Of a stretch of 64,000 nucleotides of DNA, positions 1 to 10,666 are shown one piece after another. Each line of letters starts with the position of its first letter. The first letter of the stretch is position 1. The DNA lies in contig JASJFT010000141.1 in NCBI GenBank assembly GCA_030770425.1, positions 1-64,000 on the forward strand, read 5' to 3'. The translations under genes were made by a program, and so were the position numbers. The stretch is from Darksidea phi (Eukaryota; Ascomycota; Dothideomycetes; Pleosporales; Lentitheciaceae). Under the pieces are notes generated by a model. That model searched no databases. It was not told the origin of the DNA and was given only the letters and a program-made list of their open reading frames with translations.

Positions 1-828
1 TGAGTTGAAAAGTTGGTGGCATTATTTTGGGTGGGGCAGAATCTATTGAGTGGGCGTTTTTCTTCTAACCGCGTGCCGGGGAGCCTCCATATTGACCGCC
101 CCTTGGCAAACCAGCCACGACGCGGGTCAAGAAGCTAGGCATCACCCCAAGAATCAACCGCAAAAGTTCTTTACCAGTGGACGGCATTTACTACACGAAC
201 AATCGCTTCGAGTTCGGGCTGCTTCACCCATATCACCTTGCGCGGTGTGGCTGCGGTGTGGCTGGTGTCAACGTTACATGCGATCGTGTGACTTAGGCTG
301 ACGACCTCGCCTCTATGGTACGACATCACACCAGCGGCTTTGAAATCGACAACGCGGGAAAAGCCGTCCAACAGCGCAAACATACGTGCCAACGCTAAGA
401 TATTCTACTAGTAGCCCAAGGTGACCCCGCGACACAATTCGTTCTCAAAGGCAAAAGAAAATAACTACACGACCGCCACCAACTTGGCACTTGGCACTTG
501 TTCCAAGAGTGAAGATGGCTTTGCTGGCAACGAAGCCACTTCAATTGACGAAGCAATCGGTCGTGGTCCCTGTTGGGTACGATGCACCGCAGGCCCGAGC
601 TGTCAAATTTACAGCTTGGTCGTGACAGCAAACCGTGCGAGACATCCTGACAAGAAATTCATTTCCCACCACCTACATGCAGAGCCTTATCCGTTGTAAC
701 ACCGCCCACTAGAATCACTCCACTCACGATAATATATACCTGGGCAGCCTTCATTCTACCACACTCATCATCTTACAACAAAAGTCAACTCAAGCACAAC
801 TACATATTACCACCACCACCGAAACCAA
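1..828. other. Intergenic, no gene recognised
   Basis: Several short open frames occur on both strands, but none has a recognisable motif or a plausible splice partner. The last 100 bases are the leader and promoter of the small gene at 829, ending in a CA-rich, G-poor stretch typical of fungal 5' untranslated regions. Confidence 0.6.
733..738 (+). promoter_or_regulatory. Probable TATA box of the small gene at 829
   Basis: A TATATA element lies about 90 bases upstream of the ATG at 829, followed by a CA-rich leader. Position and composition fit a fungal core promoter; this is inference from sequence only. Confidence 0.45.
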
Positions 829-1137
829 ATGCCATACATTATCCACGCGCCCTCCAACCCCCGCTCCTTCATCACCAACAACCCCGTCATCTACATGGAC
901 GCACGGTCCTGGGGCTGGCCGGTCGAGTCTCGATCCTACCGGGACGACTACTGCAAGGATGTGAGGGACGAGGAGAAGCAAATGTGCGAAGAGGAGAGGA
1001 GGGTGAAGGAGTTGGATATGATTTGGGAAGAGGAGGTGCAGCGGAGGAAAGACGCGGGAGAGAGCAAGATGTATGATTCGGAGGGGGCGGACGATGATGT
1101 TTCGCACGACGAGGAAACAGATCCGAGGAAGATGTGA
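829..1137 (+). CDS. Small protein, dispersed WGW family copy 1
   Basis: A single-exon frame of 102 residues; function unknown. It begins MPYIIHAP and carries the motif DARSWGWPVE at about residues 24-33. The second half is a charged, Glu/Lys/Arg-rich helix containing IWEEEVQRR at about residues 65-73, followed by an acidic tail. The same N-terminus and WGW motif recur in three other genes of this window (35921, 41717, 44568), which is the main reason to call it a real gene despite its size. No signal peptide or membrane segment is visible, so a soluble intracellular protein is most likely. The start is the first ATG after a TATA-like element and a CA-rich leader. Confidence 0.7.
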   Translation: MPYIIHAPSNPRSFITNNPVIYMDARSWGWPVESRSYRDDYCKDVRDEEKQMCEEERRVKELDMIWEEEVQRRKDAGESKMYDSEGADDDVSHDEETDPRKM

Positions 1138-1829
1138 ATGCGTCATAGCGTGCCGGCTGCAAATACTCCTTCGAGGTTGTGGAGAAAGGTCGACCAGCGA
1201 TTGGGTCGATTGTTGTTCGTTTTTAGAGTTGCAGCCATTGAGGCATCGTGATTTGTTTCGAAGGTGTTCCGACGTTGTACCATAACATGTTTTATCATTT
1301 TTGTAGGGTTAGAGTATTCTTGTGAAACTACCATAGATTTGGCTAGCAAAGACAGGGTGTTTGGGCTTCGCGAGGGCTCATGGGCTGATTAATGAGACCT
1401 GGAGCTAGTTCTCGCCACCGTCGCACGCGAGGTATAGTTACATGGCCCCCTTCTCTCTACGCACACCTCATTCTGGCAAACTATTGCAGTAGCAGCCGTC
1501 GTCGGGATGCGTGTAGGCGACGTCTGCGGTGCGGCTGAGCTACGGATAGTTCAGGGTTCAATTACCTCACATGCCGACATCGAGTTTGTCTTCCGTATCT
1601 TCTTATCGATATCCATGACTCCGAATCTTCGTACACCGGGATCCATCCCTTGATGACGTGCGTATACATTACGCCCTGCAACATCCAGTAATCATGCAGA
1701 GTTTCGTCGCCTACACCCCCCAATTTCAAAGCCTGGTGATTCTAGGCTCTGAAGGTAGAGATTGTATTGACTAAAGATCTACCTATGTGCGAGACTCGCG
1801 GGCCTTATATACGAAGAGTGGAGAGGCCC

Positions 1830-1938
1830 GTACTTAAGTAGTGTAAATAGAATCCTTATATATGATAAGGTTCCCTAGATGATAGTACTTAGGTAGAGTA
1901 AATGGGGTCCTATATATAATAGGGTCTCCTAGCTAACA
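1830..1938. repeat. Imperfect 55-bp tandem duplication with hairpin cores
   Basis: Two units begin GTACTTAAGTAG (1830) and GTACTTAGGTAG (1885). Each has an imperfect palindromic core, CCTTATATATGATAAGG in unit 1. Differences between the units are largely transitions, as expected after RIP. A GGGCCT/AGGCCC inverted pair (1800-1805, 1824-1829) lies just upstream. Confidence 0.55.
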
Positions 1939-1940
1939 GT

Positions 1941-2003
1941 GATCGCCTTTTTGGGTTATTCCGCGAGTTTGACGACGCGATGGCTGCTACTCAATTCGAT
2001 AAC
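1941..2003. repeat. Dispersed repeat fragment, copy A
   Basis: The core TTTTTGGGTTATTCCGCGAG and the following TTTGACGACGCGAT are matched, reverse-complemented, at about 50600-50665. By eye, identity is high over roughly 60 bases, with mostly C/T and G/A differences. This is probably the end of an old transposable element of unknown class. Confidence 0.6.
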
Positions 2004-2311
2004 TACCTGCACCTAAGGCGATGGTTCACCTGCAGTGAAAGCTTTCACGCATACTAAGGGTTCCTTCGGAGCCTCTAACAAGCTAAGCGGCTCACCCAGG
2101 ATCGATCGAGTCTCGCCGGTCGCTCTCATACCTACTTATTTTATCAACAAGAGTACACAGGCGTGATACGACATCGAATAGTTCTTCCGTTGGAAATGCA
2201 GTCACCTCTTGAAATATGCTGGGTGTTTCGCTACATTCATGATATTGACCGGGCTGTTTCATAGCAAGTGATATTCGACGACTACATGATTCTGATGACT
2301 GTCTGCTTATC

Positions 2312-3889
2312 CTAAGGGCCCCCAGTTAGGAGATTTCGGATGGATCGAGTTTGCTGCTGAAGCTCTTCTAGTTCTGATTGGAGCTCTTTGACAATTCTTT
2401 GACCCTCTCTTACTTTTAATGGAAGCTCTTTTATCTCTGATTGGATCTCTTTTATCACTGATTGGTTCTCTTTTATCTCTGATAGGATCTCTTTGAAAGC
2501 ATCCCAGCCTTGGGACAACCAGTCAACAGCCTCTTCGATATCTGAGTGTAGAAAATCAAACCCATTTGCTTGCTCAGTTTGCGTTTCTTCCAGTACAGCT
2601 TCAAGGGATTGTTGTTCGATTTGACAGCTCCACGAATGCGCAGCGTGAAGGGTGAACGGGGTTTCGTTTAGGGTCGATATTTTATTCGTAGTTCCCTTCA
2701 AATTAATGAGACCATCCGCCTCCGCGAGACGAGACATTTCACGGTCGCAACCCTGTGTGTCGCATACATCGTCGGTTCGAATATCCGTAGGCGGGCGCTG
2801 ACTATCATAGCCATCGTTTCTCTGAGAAATCGACCAGACCATACCTTCAATTTGGTGATGAGAGTGCGTCGAGTTGAAGGCTCCTGTTGGGGACGAGGCA
2901 TGCTGGCCGATTGAAGACCACCTATCGCAATACTCAAGAGTTAGGCTTCTTGGGACTTGAAGTTGGGGTGTGGGTTTTCGGAAGAGGAATCCGGTGGTTG
3001 AGGCGTGTTGAGTGGCATTTAAGGTTGGTGGAGACATGATTTCGTTACTCAAGGGCTCTGAGGTAAGTGCAGGGAGAACGTTTTTCGGGGGTGGCGAATG
3101 CGTGGAGCCAATTATAGGTGTTGGCTTCCTCCAAAGGGGTTGGCTTGAAGCATCTATGGCCATAAACTGGTCTAGTGAACCGGAAAAGAGTGAGCATTCA
3201 GAGACCAATTTGTCCCACTGAGATGTAGCAGGTGTTGGTGATTCTGTGTTGAAAGCGAGGGGGGAAGTTGGCTCTGTAGGCGGAGTACAAGAGATCAGAA
3301 CTTTGGAAGTAGGAGTGGAACTGACGGTGGGGGGTGTTGGTGTTCGAAAAGTTAGACTAGGCGGTGTACCTTTGCGATATCAGCAGATGCATTGATCGGC
3401 GCAAGGAGTTAGACAGTGCTCACCAACTTCAGAGAGCGTATCGTTCTCAGCGATTGTTCCTTGCTTTAGCATCCGAGTTTCCCATCTTGTAATCTTCGAA
3501 TCTGGTACAATCTTCCCATGAAGCTGGAATTTTGTCGCTTTCCCTGGCTCACCCCGCTCCCGTTGTCTCTTTTGCTTAAGCATAGCCTTATACTCGTACG
3601 GCTTGATGCGTTTTGTATCAATGCCCCAGTCGCGAAACTTGGTCTTGTACTGCTTTTCGCTTTTGAGCGTTCATATGAGATAAAAACGTATTATGAGGTG
3701 GAAGTCGTCATACCTAGCCCTGAATTTGTGATCCTCTTCCATGATTCGGATCACATTCTTCAGTTCATTGTTCGCATAGAGCGAACAAATGATGTCTTTA
3801 AATCGTCCCCAATCAGGATCATCGCCTTGCCGCGAACGGCGATGGATGGTGGCAGTCTGAGGTTGAACAGAGAGTGAAGGAACCGACAT
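2312..3889 (-). CDS. Clr5-domain protein with C-terminal coiled coil
   Basis: Three exons, complement(2312..3369, 3424..3659, 3714..3889), join in frame to 489 residues; both introns are 54 bp with GT..AG ends. The N-terminus is a Clr5 domain (about residues 25-75): W..FKDIICSLY, then IRIMEEDHKFRAS, then EKQYKTKFRDWGI across the first splice. Clr5 domains are putative DNA-binding modules named after an S. pombe silencing factor. A basic patch (KQKRQRERG) follows, then a long Ser/Thr/Pro-rich middle, and a final 60 residues of IKE/SEIKE heptads predicting a coiled coil. It may be a nuclear regulator that oligomerises through its C-terminus; the target is unknown. The start ATG at 3889 is the only one giving the complete domain. 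Confidence 0.8.
2426..2494 (-). repeat. In-frame 21-bp tandem repeat encoding coiled-coil heptads
   Basis: Three 21-bp units start at 2426, 2447 and 2468, with a partial fourth at 2489 (unit on the + strand CTCTTTTATCTCTGATTGGA plus one base). They lie inside the Clr5-domain gene and each encodes one seven-residue IKExQSx step of its coiled coil. Confidence 0.75.
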
Positions 3890-4737
3890 ACTGATTTAGA
3901 TGATTTGAAAGTAAAATTGTGAATATGCCTTGTGTTTTGTGTTCAAATATGCACTGAACTGCAGAAAGATAATATATGGGACCGATCAGGGCGTAAGGCT
4001 TGACCGCCTAATGCCAAGACAAACCGCGCCCCTATCACACAAGCCCGCGTCGTTACAGAACACGAGTACCACGCAGATTTCCGCCAACACATGATTCGTC
4101 AAACACAAGTTCCATGCAGATCCTTTGTGGCCGGGCCTTCTGTGGCTGGCGAACGCACAAGTCCCACGAAAGTATTAGCACTTGGAAGGCTACCGAAACA
4201 CTGGACGGCCCCCAAAATATCGATAACTTTTATTTTGAACCAATCGGCAACGTTTTCGCAAGTCCCATGCAGGGCTGTAGAGTTTATGTAGGTAGCAAGC
4301 AGATCACGGGCCTTATTCCCCCCATCCGCTTGTCTATCTTCGACCTTAATCGTTATACGCACAAGTCCTTTGCAGCTGCTCGAACGACGTAATAGTCACA
4401 AATCTGGAACTTTCCAGCGGCCTCATCGTGGTATACGCAATAAAATGCCCTTAACGATTGTAGAGCCATCACATCGCAGTTTCCAAAAACGCTTGACTTT
4501 GGATATTCATCATTTGAATATCCATTAGCATCTCAGTTCCCGTTAAAGTATTGACAAGATATCGTAAGATAGTTCCCAGGATGTCCAGCTAAATACCGCG
4601 GCCGCGACCAACAGCAGTAGTCAAAGCGCCATATGCGCAAAATGTGAGCATATATTTATTTCCTACCCCTCCCCCAGGAGCTTGGGCCACTACCCGGCGT
4701 GACTTCACGTTGGCTCCTGGGCTGGCTGTGTTTTTCG

Positions 4738-5570
4738 TGATTCTAATTACCTTATTGTGTTTTAATATTTCGACATCTCACGTAACAGTATAGGTAGTAA
4801 CTATAGGATAATAATAGCTCCTAATTTACTAATAATATATATAGATAGTTAAACGCGCCGATAACGCCGAACCCCCTATCCTCCCTAGCTAGGTATCCCC
4901 GTCGTCCGTTCTACCTATCCCCACCGGTTCCTCCGTATTCGATCCCCTACGCCATCGTTCGTATCGTATCTACTATAGATACTAGCTCTATCTTCTACGT
5001 TAGGTATTAGTTCCTTCGATAGTCTACTAAGAAGGCCGATTCCTCTCTCTTAAACGGTCTTCCCTATATAAGCTTGTCCTCTAGTCTACGTAGATAGTAT
5101 AGCTACCTCTCGACGAAACGCCTATCCTCGTTATATAGGGCCTCGGATAGGAATATATTATAGGTAACTACTAATAGCTATACGAGAATCCTATCGCTAC
5201 TCGTTCCCTTAAATATATCTAACGTATAGTTAGTTTTATACTAATAATTATTATAATTAAGGAGCCCTATCGATAGTACCTCCCGCCTATAGCGTCGGGG
5301 ACGCTCCGCCGCGATATTCGAAAGGTTTAGAGCGCTATACTCGAATAGACTATTATACTCTAGTTCCTCCTACTAAAGGTCCTACTAAAGGACTAGGCGA
5401 ACGATCGTTGGTAAAGATATATAGTTAGTAGATGTTGATAGTAAGTTTAAGGAAGAGGTAAGGAAGCTGGCTAAGGATAAGAGATAGATATAGTAAGGAA
5501 GCTAGCTAAGGATAAGAGATAGATATGAGTAGGATACTAGTATTATCGCGGGTAATTTTTATACTATAGG
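4738..5570. repeat. TA-rich island, probably RIP-mutated transposon relic
   Basis: The composition is dominated by TA, CTA and TATATA words, with stops in all frames and no gene. This is the usual look of a repeated element mutated by C-to-T change in CpA context. The original element class cannot be read from it. Confidence 0.6.
5458..5527. repeat. 35-bp direct tandem repeat
   Basis: The word GTAAGGAAGCTGGCTAAGGA at 5458 recurs at 5493 as GTAAGGAAGCTAGCTAAGGA, with the following GATAAGAGATAGATAT part shared (period 35). The G-to-A difference is a transition. It lies at the edge of the TA-rich island. Confidence 0.7.
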
Positions 5571-5758
5571 TGGTAGGTAGTAGTATTAGTGCGCTAACTC
5601 CTCGCTACCGCTGTTGGTCTCCCAACGCTTTATAGTTCGGCATCATATGTTATTTCTCGTCCAGCGCCTCAATATTCGAAATATCACCTCGTCGGTATTA
5701 CTATGTATAGCTCTACAGCTCTATTATCGTGTATAGGGTGTGGGTATAGCACCTCTAC

Positions 5759-5825
5759 TGTGTACAAACTCCTACTATGTTTCGTGCGGACCTTCTAACG
5801 AGACTCCCACTATACAAATCCAAAT
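5759..5825. repeat. Dispersed repeat fragment, copy A of a pair with 17466
   Basis: TGTGTACA, a GTTTCGT-like middle and GAGACTCCCACTATA appear here in the same order and similar spacing as at 17466-17525. The similarity is partial, with small gaps, so this is a probable rather than certain pair. Confidence 0.4.
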
Positions 5826-6568
5826 CAAATATTTATTTCCTAACGGTCGTGAACATTTCTTATGATCGATAGTACTATATACAGAGTAAATATTAGTCTC
5901 CTAACAAACAGCATCAAGCCTAGACATTCTCTCTCCCCCTCTCTCTCACACACACACGCACAAAAAAAAGACACATATACACCTTCCCATCCAACAACCT
6001 CGCCCTCGACAAAACCACACACCAACCCAAGACAATACAGCCCCAAACATTCCCAGCGCCTCGCATCCACCTACTCACCAACCTAACCTAACCAATCCCA
6101 TCACTCAGACCACTAGACTCCGCTCAATCCTACTCGCCACTCGCCACTCGCCATACCAGCAACCCCCACTCATCCAAAAGCAGTACCAACAGACCAACAG
6201 GGACCAGATAACAAGCATAGATAGCCCACTATAGTAAATCTTACTAGAAAGTAGAAGGTGGTATTAGGAAGAAGATCTACAGGTGAGTATTACATGAGGT
6301 TGGAAGACATAGGATGTGCAGGTGGTAGGACGGGGATTATGACATGAAGATCTGAAGGATGATGTAGGGAAGCATATGTCTCTAGAATTACACTACAGGT
6401 GCTGGTTGACTGGAAGGTCTCAAAAAATGTATTTGTTGAGAAACTAGTTAGAGAGGGGAAGTATATTGATATACATCCTCTATCATCCATCATCTAGCGT
6501 AATAGGCAGGCAGGGCACTGAAAGAAAAACCGCAGAACTTAAAATACCGTCTAAAGTCGACGCACTAC

Positions 6569-8041
6569 CTACGTGAACGGCGGAAGAGAAGGCCCATACA
6601 CAATCCTCTGCTCCGTAGCCATCTCCTCCGCTGTCCTCCGCCTCTCAAGCGTATCCAGCGTCCCCACCGTCGATGCCCTCGATAACGTCGGCCCGGTAGC
6701 TGCACCCACACGCTCAACACCGGTTTCTTCGTCCTTGGCTGGCAGCTTCTCGTCTTCTTGCTGCTTCAGTTCGAATTTGGCGGCGAGATGGCAGGCGCGG
6801 ATGTGCGTCGCGGAGGCTATTATGTTGGCGAGGATCCACCAAGCGAACATGATCGGCAACGCGCGATAGACACGGTTGTTTGCACCGCCGGTCCAAATGG
6901 TGATTAGGATGGAGTAGGCGTTGTGGCTTGGAAGTGCGATGCCCCAGTGGTAGAAGCCGGCTTGGCCCTCGAGCGGACTCAGGGTGCTGGATATATTTAA
7001 GAAGATCCAGAGCAAGACGACAAACGGCATTACTGGTAGAGGAGCTATGGTCGAGATGCTGTCCAGGATGAGGAGGTGGATGTGCATTAGGAGCCAGAAG
7101 GTCATCCACGTCAGGACGAACTGGTCGCCGTTGACGTCCCAGTTCTCGCGGAACGCCCAGAAGAAGCCGGTTTGGCAGAGCGACGCGCCGAAGCTGAACA
7201 AAATGCCCGAGAAGCGACGGAACAGCAAGCAGGACAAGACGCTCATTTTGGTGTAGAGTTTGTGTTGTGCAGCGACGCCGTTCAGCGCCAGCAAGAAGAA
7301 GAATTGCTGCAGGACGGGCATTGCCATCGTGACTGTGTTTAGGAGGATTACAGAACCGAATGTGGCCGGTTGGATGTTGGATGCCGTAGCAGAGATGGGA
7401 TTGAGAAAAGCTTGAACTGCTGCGGGATCCGTGTTGTTGAGGGATTGTGCTACTTGGGTACCGTTCATTTTGTTGTAGGCAAGACGGGTAGCAGTGATGA
7501 GCTGCTGCATTCCACTTTGAATAATCGTGTTCGCGAAGGTGGTGTATCGTTGCTGGTTCCAGATGTAGTGAAGTGCGTTGGTAGGATCATAAGTCGCTGC
7601 AGCCTGTCCTCCCTGAATGGCGGCAGACAATCGATTGGACGCCCCTTCAGTTGCAGCGATTGCACCCCAATAGTCCCCGTTCCATACAGCTCGGTACATG
7701 TCTTCCTCAGTGTGAAACTCCTCAGGCGAATGTATAATGAGTTTGAAGAAGCCGGGGCCTTGGAGTTGCTGGTAGGCTGCTGCCATCGCTTTCCCGACAA
7801 CACCGCCATCGTAATCCACGGCCAGGACGTGGAAATTGTCGCGTCGATTCGGAGACTGGTAGAGTGTGCCGAACAAGTATGAACAGCAACCCAGAAACAA
7901 AAGCATGAATGCAATGCCTCCGGCTGTTGTTTGCGCAATGAGTTTGATGCGGATGCCCTTCCATTGGTAATCCCCGAAGGACGCGCGGCTGTCTTTGGAG
8001 AGGGTAGGTTTCTGAGAAAGCTTCTTAAAGATGTTGACCAT
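6569..8041 (-). CDS. DUF3533 membrane protein, SNG1 family
   Basis: A single exon of 490 residues. The layout is a cytoplasmic N-terminus, one membrane helix (about residues 33-60), a large extracytosolic loop of about 170 residues rich in Asn/Gln/Ala, then five more helices (about 225-255, 280-300, 310-330, 335-355 and 385-410) and a charged, Ser/Thr-containing cytosolic tail. This is the topology of DUF3533 proteins, which include yeast Sng1, linked to resistance to nitrosoguanidine and fluoropyrimidines and to plasma-membrane lipid asymmetry. Family assignment rests on topology and sequence style (the FHVLAVDYDGGVVG stretch after helix 1). Its substrate or mechanism cannot be inferred. The nearest gene is a mannanase with no obvious functional link. 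Confidence 0.8.
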   Translation of the reverse strand: MVNIFKKLSQKPTLSKDSRASFGDYQWKGIRIKLIAQTTAGGIAFMLLFLGCCSYLFGTLYQSPNRRDNFHVLAVDYDGGVVGKAMAAAYQQLQGPGFFKLIIHSPEEFHTEEDMYRAVWNGDYWGAIAATEGASNRLSAAIQGGQAAATYDPTNALHYIWNQQRYTTFANTIIQSGMQQLITATRLAYNKMNGTQVAQSLNNTDPAAVQAFLNPISATASNIQPATFGSVILLNTVTMAMPVLQQFFFLLALNGVAAQHKLYTKMSVLSCLLFRRFSGILFSFGASLCQTGFFWAFRENWDVNGDQFVLTWMTFWLLMHIHLLILDSISTIAPLPVMPFVVLLWIFLNISSTLSPLEGQAGFYHWGIALPSHNAYSILITIWTGGANNRVYRALPIMFAWWILANIIASATHIRACHLAAKFELKQQEDEKLPAKDEETGVERVGAATGPTLSRASTVGTLDTLERRRTAEEMATEQRIVYGPSLPPFT

Positions 8042-9157
8042 TTTGAGAAGTGGAGCAAGCCACAGCGTGCAGCTGCAGTCGTATCGATGGCGAGCAAATG
8101 ATAAAGTGTTGGTGGAGAGACCAAAGCTCGAGAAGAGCTGTATATAATGATGCTACAATGTCGAAAATGTGGAAAACACTGGCCGACATATACTGCATAT
8201 ATATATCAATCAGCAATCTTCCGTCAGCCGCTCGCATGTTCGCATAGCGAGGTTGTGCGCCGGAGACCTTCGGCCGACGGCCTCAACACTTCTATGAGCC
8301 ACCGAGGTGGCTTTCGAACGACCTATCCATGCGTCAACAACACAAGTCGGAATACAGTCATTCCACTAAGATGCTCCCTCAGCTTGAGACACGGCCGGAT
8401 AGGACTACGAGCCGCGACACATATGGTGCGGCGTCGGTGAGTCGGCACTTTGAGTACGTCTGTGCGCCGTCTTGCTCGGTCGGCCTTTCGTCTCAAGCCG
8501 ATGAAGATTACTCTTACATGAACGGCGTGGCTCTGGCGGCGTCTAGATGCGATAACTTTACAAGCTGAAAGAGTCGGTGCCCACCGGTGAGGTCAGCGCG
8601 CAATAGCCTGACGAATGCTAGCAGTCTTCTCCACAGCACTGCCACCGTCATTCCCGTCTACAGTGATTCACGATACAAGTCCAATCACAAAACAGTATCA
8701 AACCACATTACCGACACAGCGACAACCTCACAAAAACGCACCATGACAGTAATTATGAAGTACATTGCACGCAGAGATCGCCATCTCCGTAGTCGCGCAA
8801 GAGCCCGTTCGCTTACCGGGTCCACGGTCGTCCCCCCAAACTACTCAATCTGGGGTCAATCTATCTGAAATTAGTGCCGATCTAACGTCTTTGTACCTAT
8901 TCATTTCGAAGGCGTATGCTTGATCTTAATTGATGGGTTTGTTATACACCGAGAGGCAGAAGGAGCGCTTTGTGGAGTATGGCGGCACGCTTTAAGGAGG
9001 AGAAGCGAAATATTACTGCGGAGAAAGTGACGACTGTGATTTTCCGTAGTTGGAAGTCTTTTTCGCTCGGGAAAGATTTGTCTTGAGTGGATTATAGATG
9101 GCTTGCGGTGCATACTGTGTACGCTTAACAAAGTACGGTCGCAGTCGATTCCTCACT
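8042..9157. other. Divergent intergenic region
   Basis: Upstream flank of both the DUF3533 gene (-) and the GH26 gene (+). It holds a TATATATAT stretch near 8200 and several short frames without motifs. No gene is supported. Confidence 0.6.
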
Positions 9158-10666
9158 ATGATCGGCGCTCTAGCATTCGGTCTGCTCGTCGCCAGTAGCG
9201 TAGTTGCGCAGAGCACTACGTACCAAGCCGAGTCTGCGACGCTCTCGGGTGTCACGGTTGGTTCGTCCGTCAGTGGATACACAGGTTACTTCACATCCCT
9301 GCAGTTAACAAATTCCACCCGAATTCACTGTGTACAGGGAGCGGCTACGTGGAGGGTTTCGACACAGGAACCGACTCGGTTACATTCACCGTCAACAGCA
9401 CTACTGCGCAGCTCTACGACCTCAAGCTCATATACAATGGCCCGTATGGCGACAAGTATACAAATGTGGTTCTGAATAATGCCGGGGGCTCGCAAGTCTT
9501 TCTGCCCGCGACTAATGCATGGACTACCGTCCCAGCAGGCCAAGTCCTGCTCAATGCGGGTGCCAACACCATTCAGATACAGAACAACTGGGGTTGGTAT
9601 CTGATCGACGCCATCACGCTCTCGCCAGCGGCCAAGCGCGGGCCGCATCAGATAACTACAACGCCCATTAATAAGAAAGCGAACGGGGATGCAAAAGCCT
9701 TACTGAGCTACCTCGGTAGCATCTACGGTAACCACATCCTCTCAGGGCAACAGGACCCGGCATCGCTAGAATGGGTTACGCAGAACGTGGGCAAGACGCC
9801 CGCCATTCTGGGCGTCGACTTCATGGATTACACCGATTCCCGCAAATCCCGTGGCGCGTCTTCTACCGACGTTGACAAGGCTATTGCATTCGCCAAGCGT
9901 GGTGGCATCGTGACGTTCTGCTGGCACTGGGGTGCACCCACTGGCCTGTATGACACTGCCGATCATCCCTGGTACAGCGGCTTCTATACCGAGGCCACCG
10001 ATTTCAACATTGAGACTGCGCTGGCAGATACGACGAATGCGAACTACACGTTATTAATGAACGATATCGACACTATTGCCGTGCAGTTGAAGAAACTGCA
10101 GAGTGCGGGGGTGCCAGTGATCTGGCGGCCGCTACACGAAGCTGAAGGAGGCTGGTTCTGGTGGGGAGCCAAAGGGGCCGGACCGGCGAAGAAGTTATGG
10201 GGGATCTTGTACGAGAGACTGACCACTCAGCATGGATTGAACAACTTGATCTGGGGAATGGAATTCCGTCAAGGCAGACTGGTATCCTGGGAACGATATG
10301 GTGGATCTCGTAAGTGCGGATACGTATGCGCAGGGTGACCATGGGGTAAGCCTACCACCCATCACACACCACGGAGGCGAAGCTAAGAGCGAGTCATAGC
10401 CCATCTCGGCAACATACAATAGTCTCCTCACGCTCGCCAACGACACCAAGATCATCGCCGCAGCGGAGGTCGGATCGGTCATGGATCCTGCGCAGCTCCG
10501 TGCGTATCAGGCGGACTGGGTATACTTTTGCGTCTGGAGCGGCGACTTTATTTCTGGCGGGACTTGGAACAGTGTAGACTTTCTCAAGAGCGCTTATAGT
10601 ACTGAGTATGTGCTTACGCTTGAGGAGATTCAGGGTTGGAAGAGTGGTAATAGCTCAATGGCATGA
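9158..10666 (+). CDS. Secreted CBM35-GH26 beta-mannanase, frameshifted
   Basis: Exons 9158..9284, 9338..10345 and 10400..10666. A signal peptide (MIGALAFGLLVASSVVAQ) precedes a CBM35-type carbohydrate-binding domain (AESATL, then GYTGSGYVEGFD across the first splice, to about residue 140) and a GH26 catalytic domain. GH26 enzymes hydrolyse beta-1,4-mannan or related beta-glucans outside the cell. The acid/base Glu is in WRPLHEAEGGWFWWG and the likely nucleophile Glu in AAAEVGS. The exons total 3n+1 bases: near 10255-10258 one base too many separates ..NLIWG from WNSVKADWYPGND, which reads on in the next frame. Without repair the protein stops at 10338, before the nucleophile. Either a recent pseudogene or a sequence error. 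An in-frame ATG at 9098 exists but would spoil the signal peptide. Confidence 0.82.

Larger units (their letters stand above)
1138..2311. other. Intergenic with decayed repeats
   Basis: No gene is recognised. The stretch 1740-1940 is TA-rich with imperfect tandem units, and 1941-2003 matches a second site near 50.6 kb in inverted orientation. A sequence near 1550 resembles a tRNA B box, but I could not fold a cloverleaf around it. Confidence 0.55.
3890..6568. other. Long gene-poor stretch with TA-rich island
   Basis: No supported gene in about 2.7 kb. 3890-4740 has ordinary composition, with recurring CACAAGT..CCATGCAG-like words (about 4100, 4255, 4360). 4738-5570 is a TA-rich decayed repeat. 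5930-6080 is a low-complexity CT/CA tract. 6200-6500 has only a 67-residue minus-strand frame without motifs. Confidence 0.6.

Noticed and set aside
829..1137. Family copy 1 as a secreted effector
   Set aside because: No signal peptide; the N-terminus MPYIIHAP is conserved with non-secreted-looking paralogues.
1500..1580. Possible tRNA gene (B-box-like GGTTCAATTAC)
   Set aside because: No matching A box at the right distance and no cloverleaf could be formed by eye.
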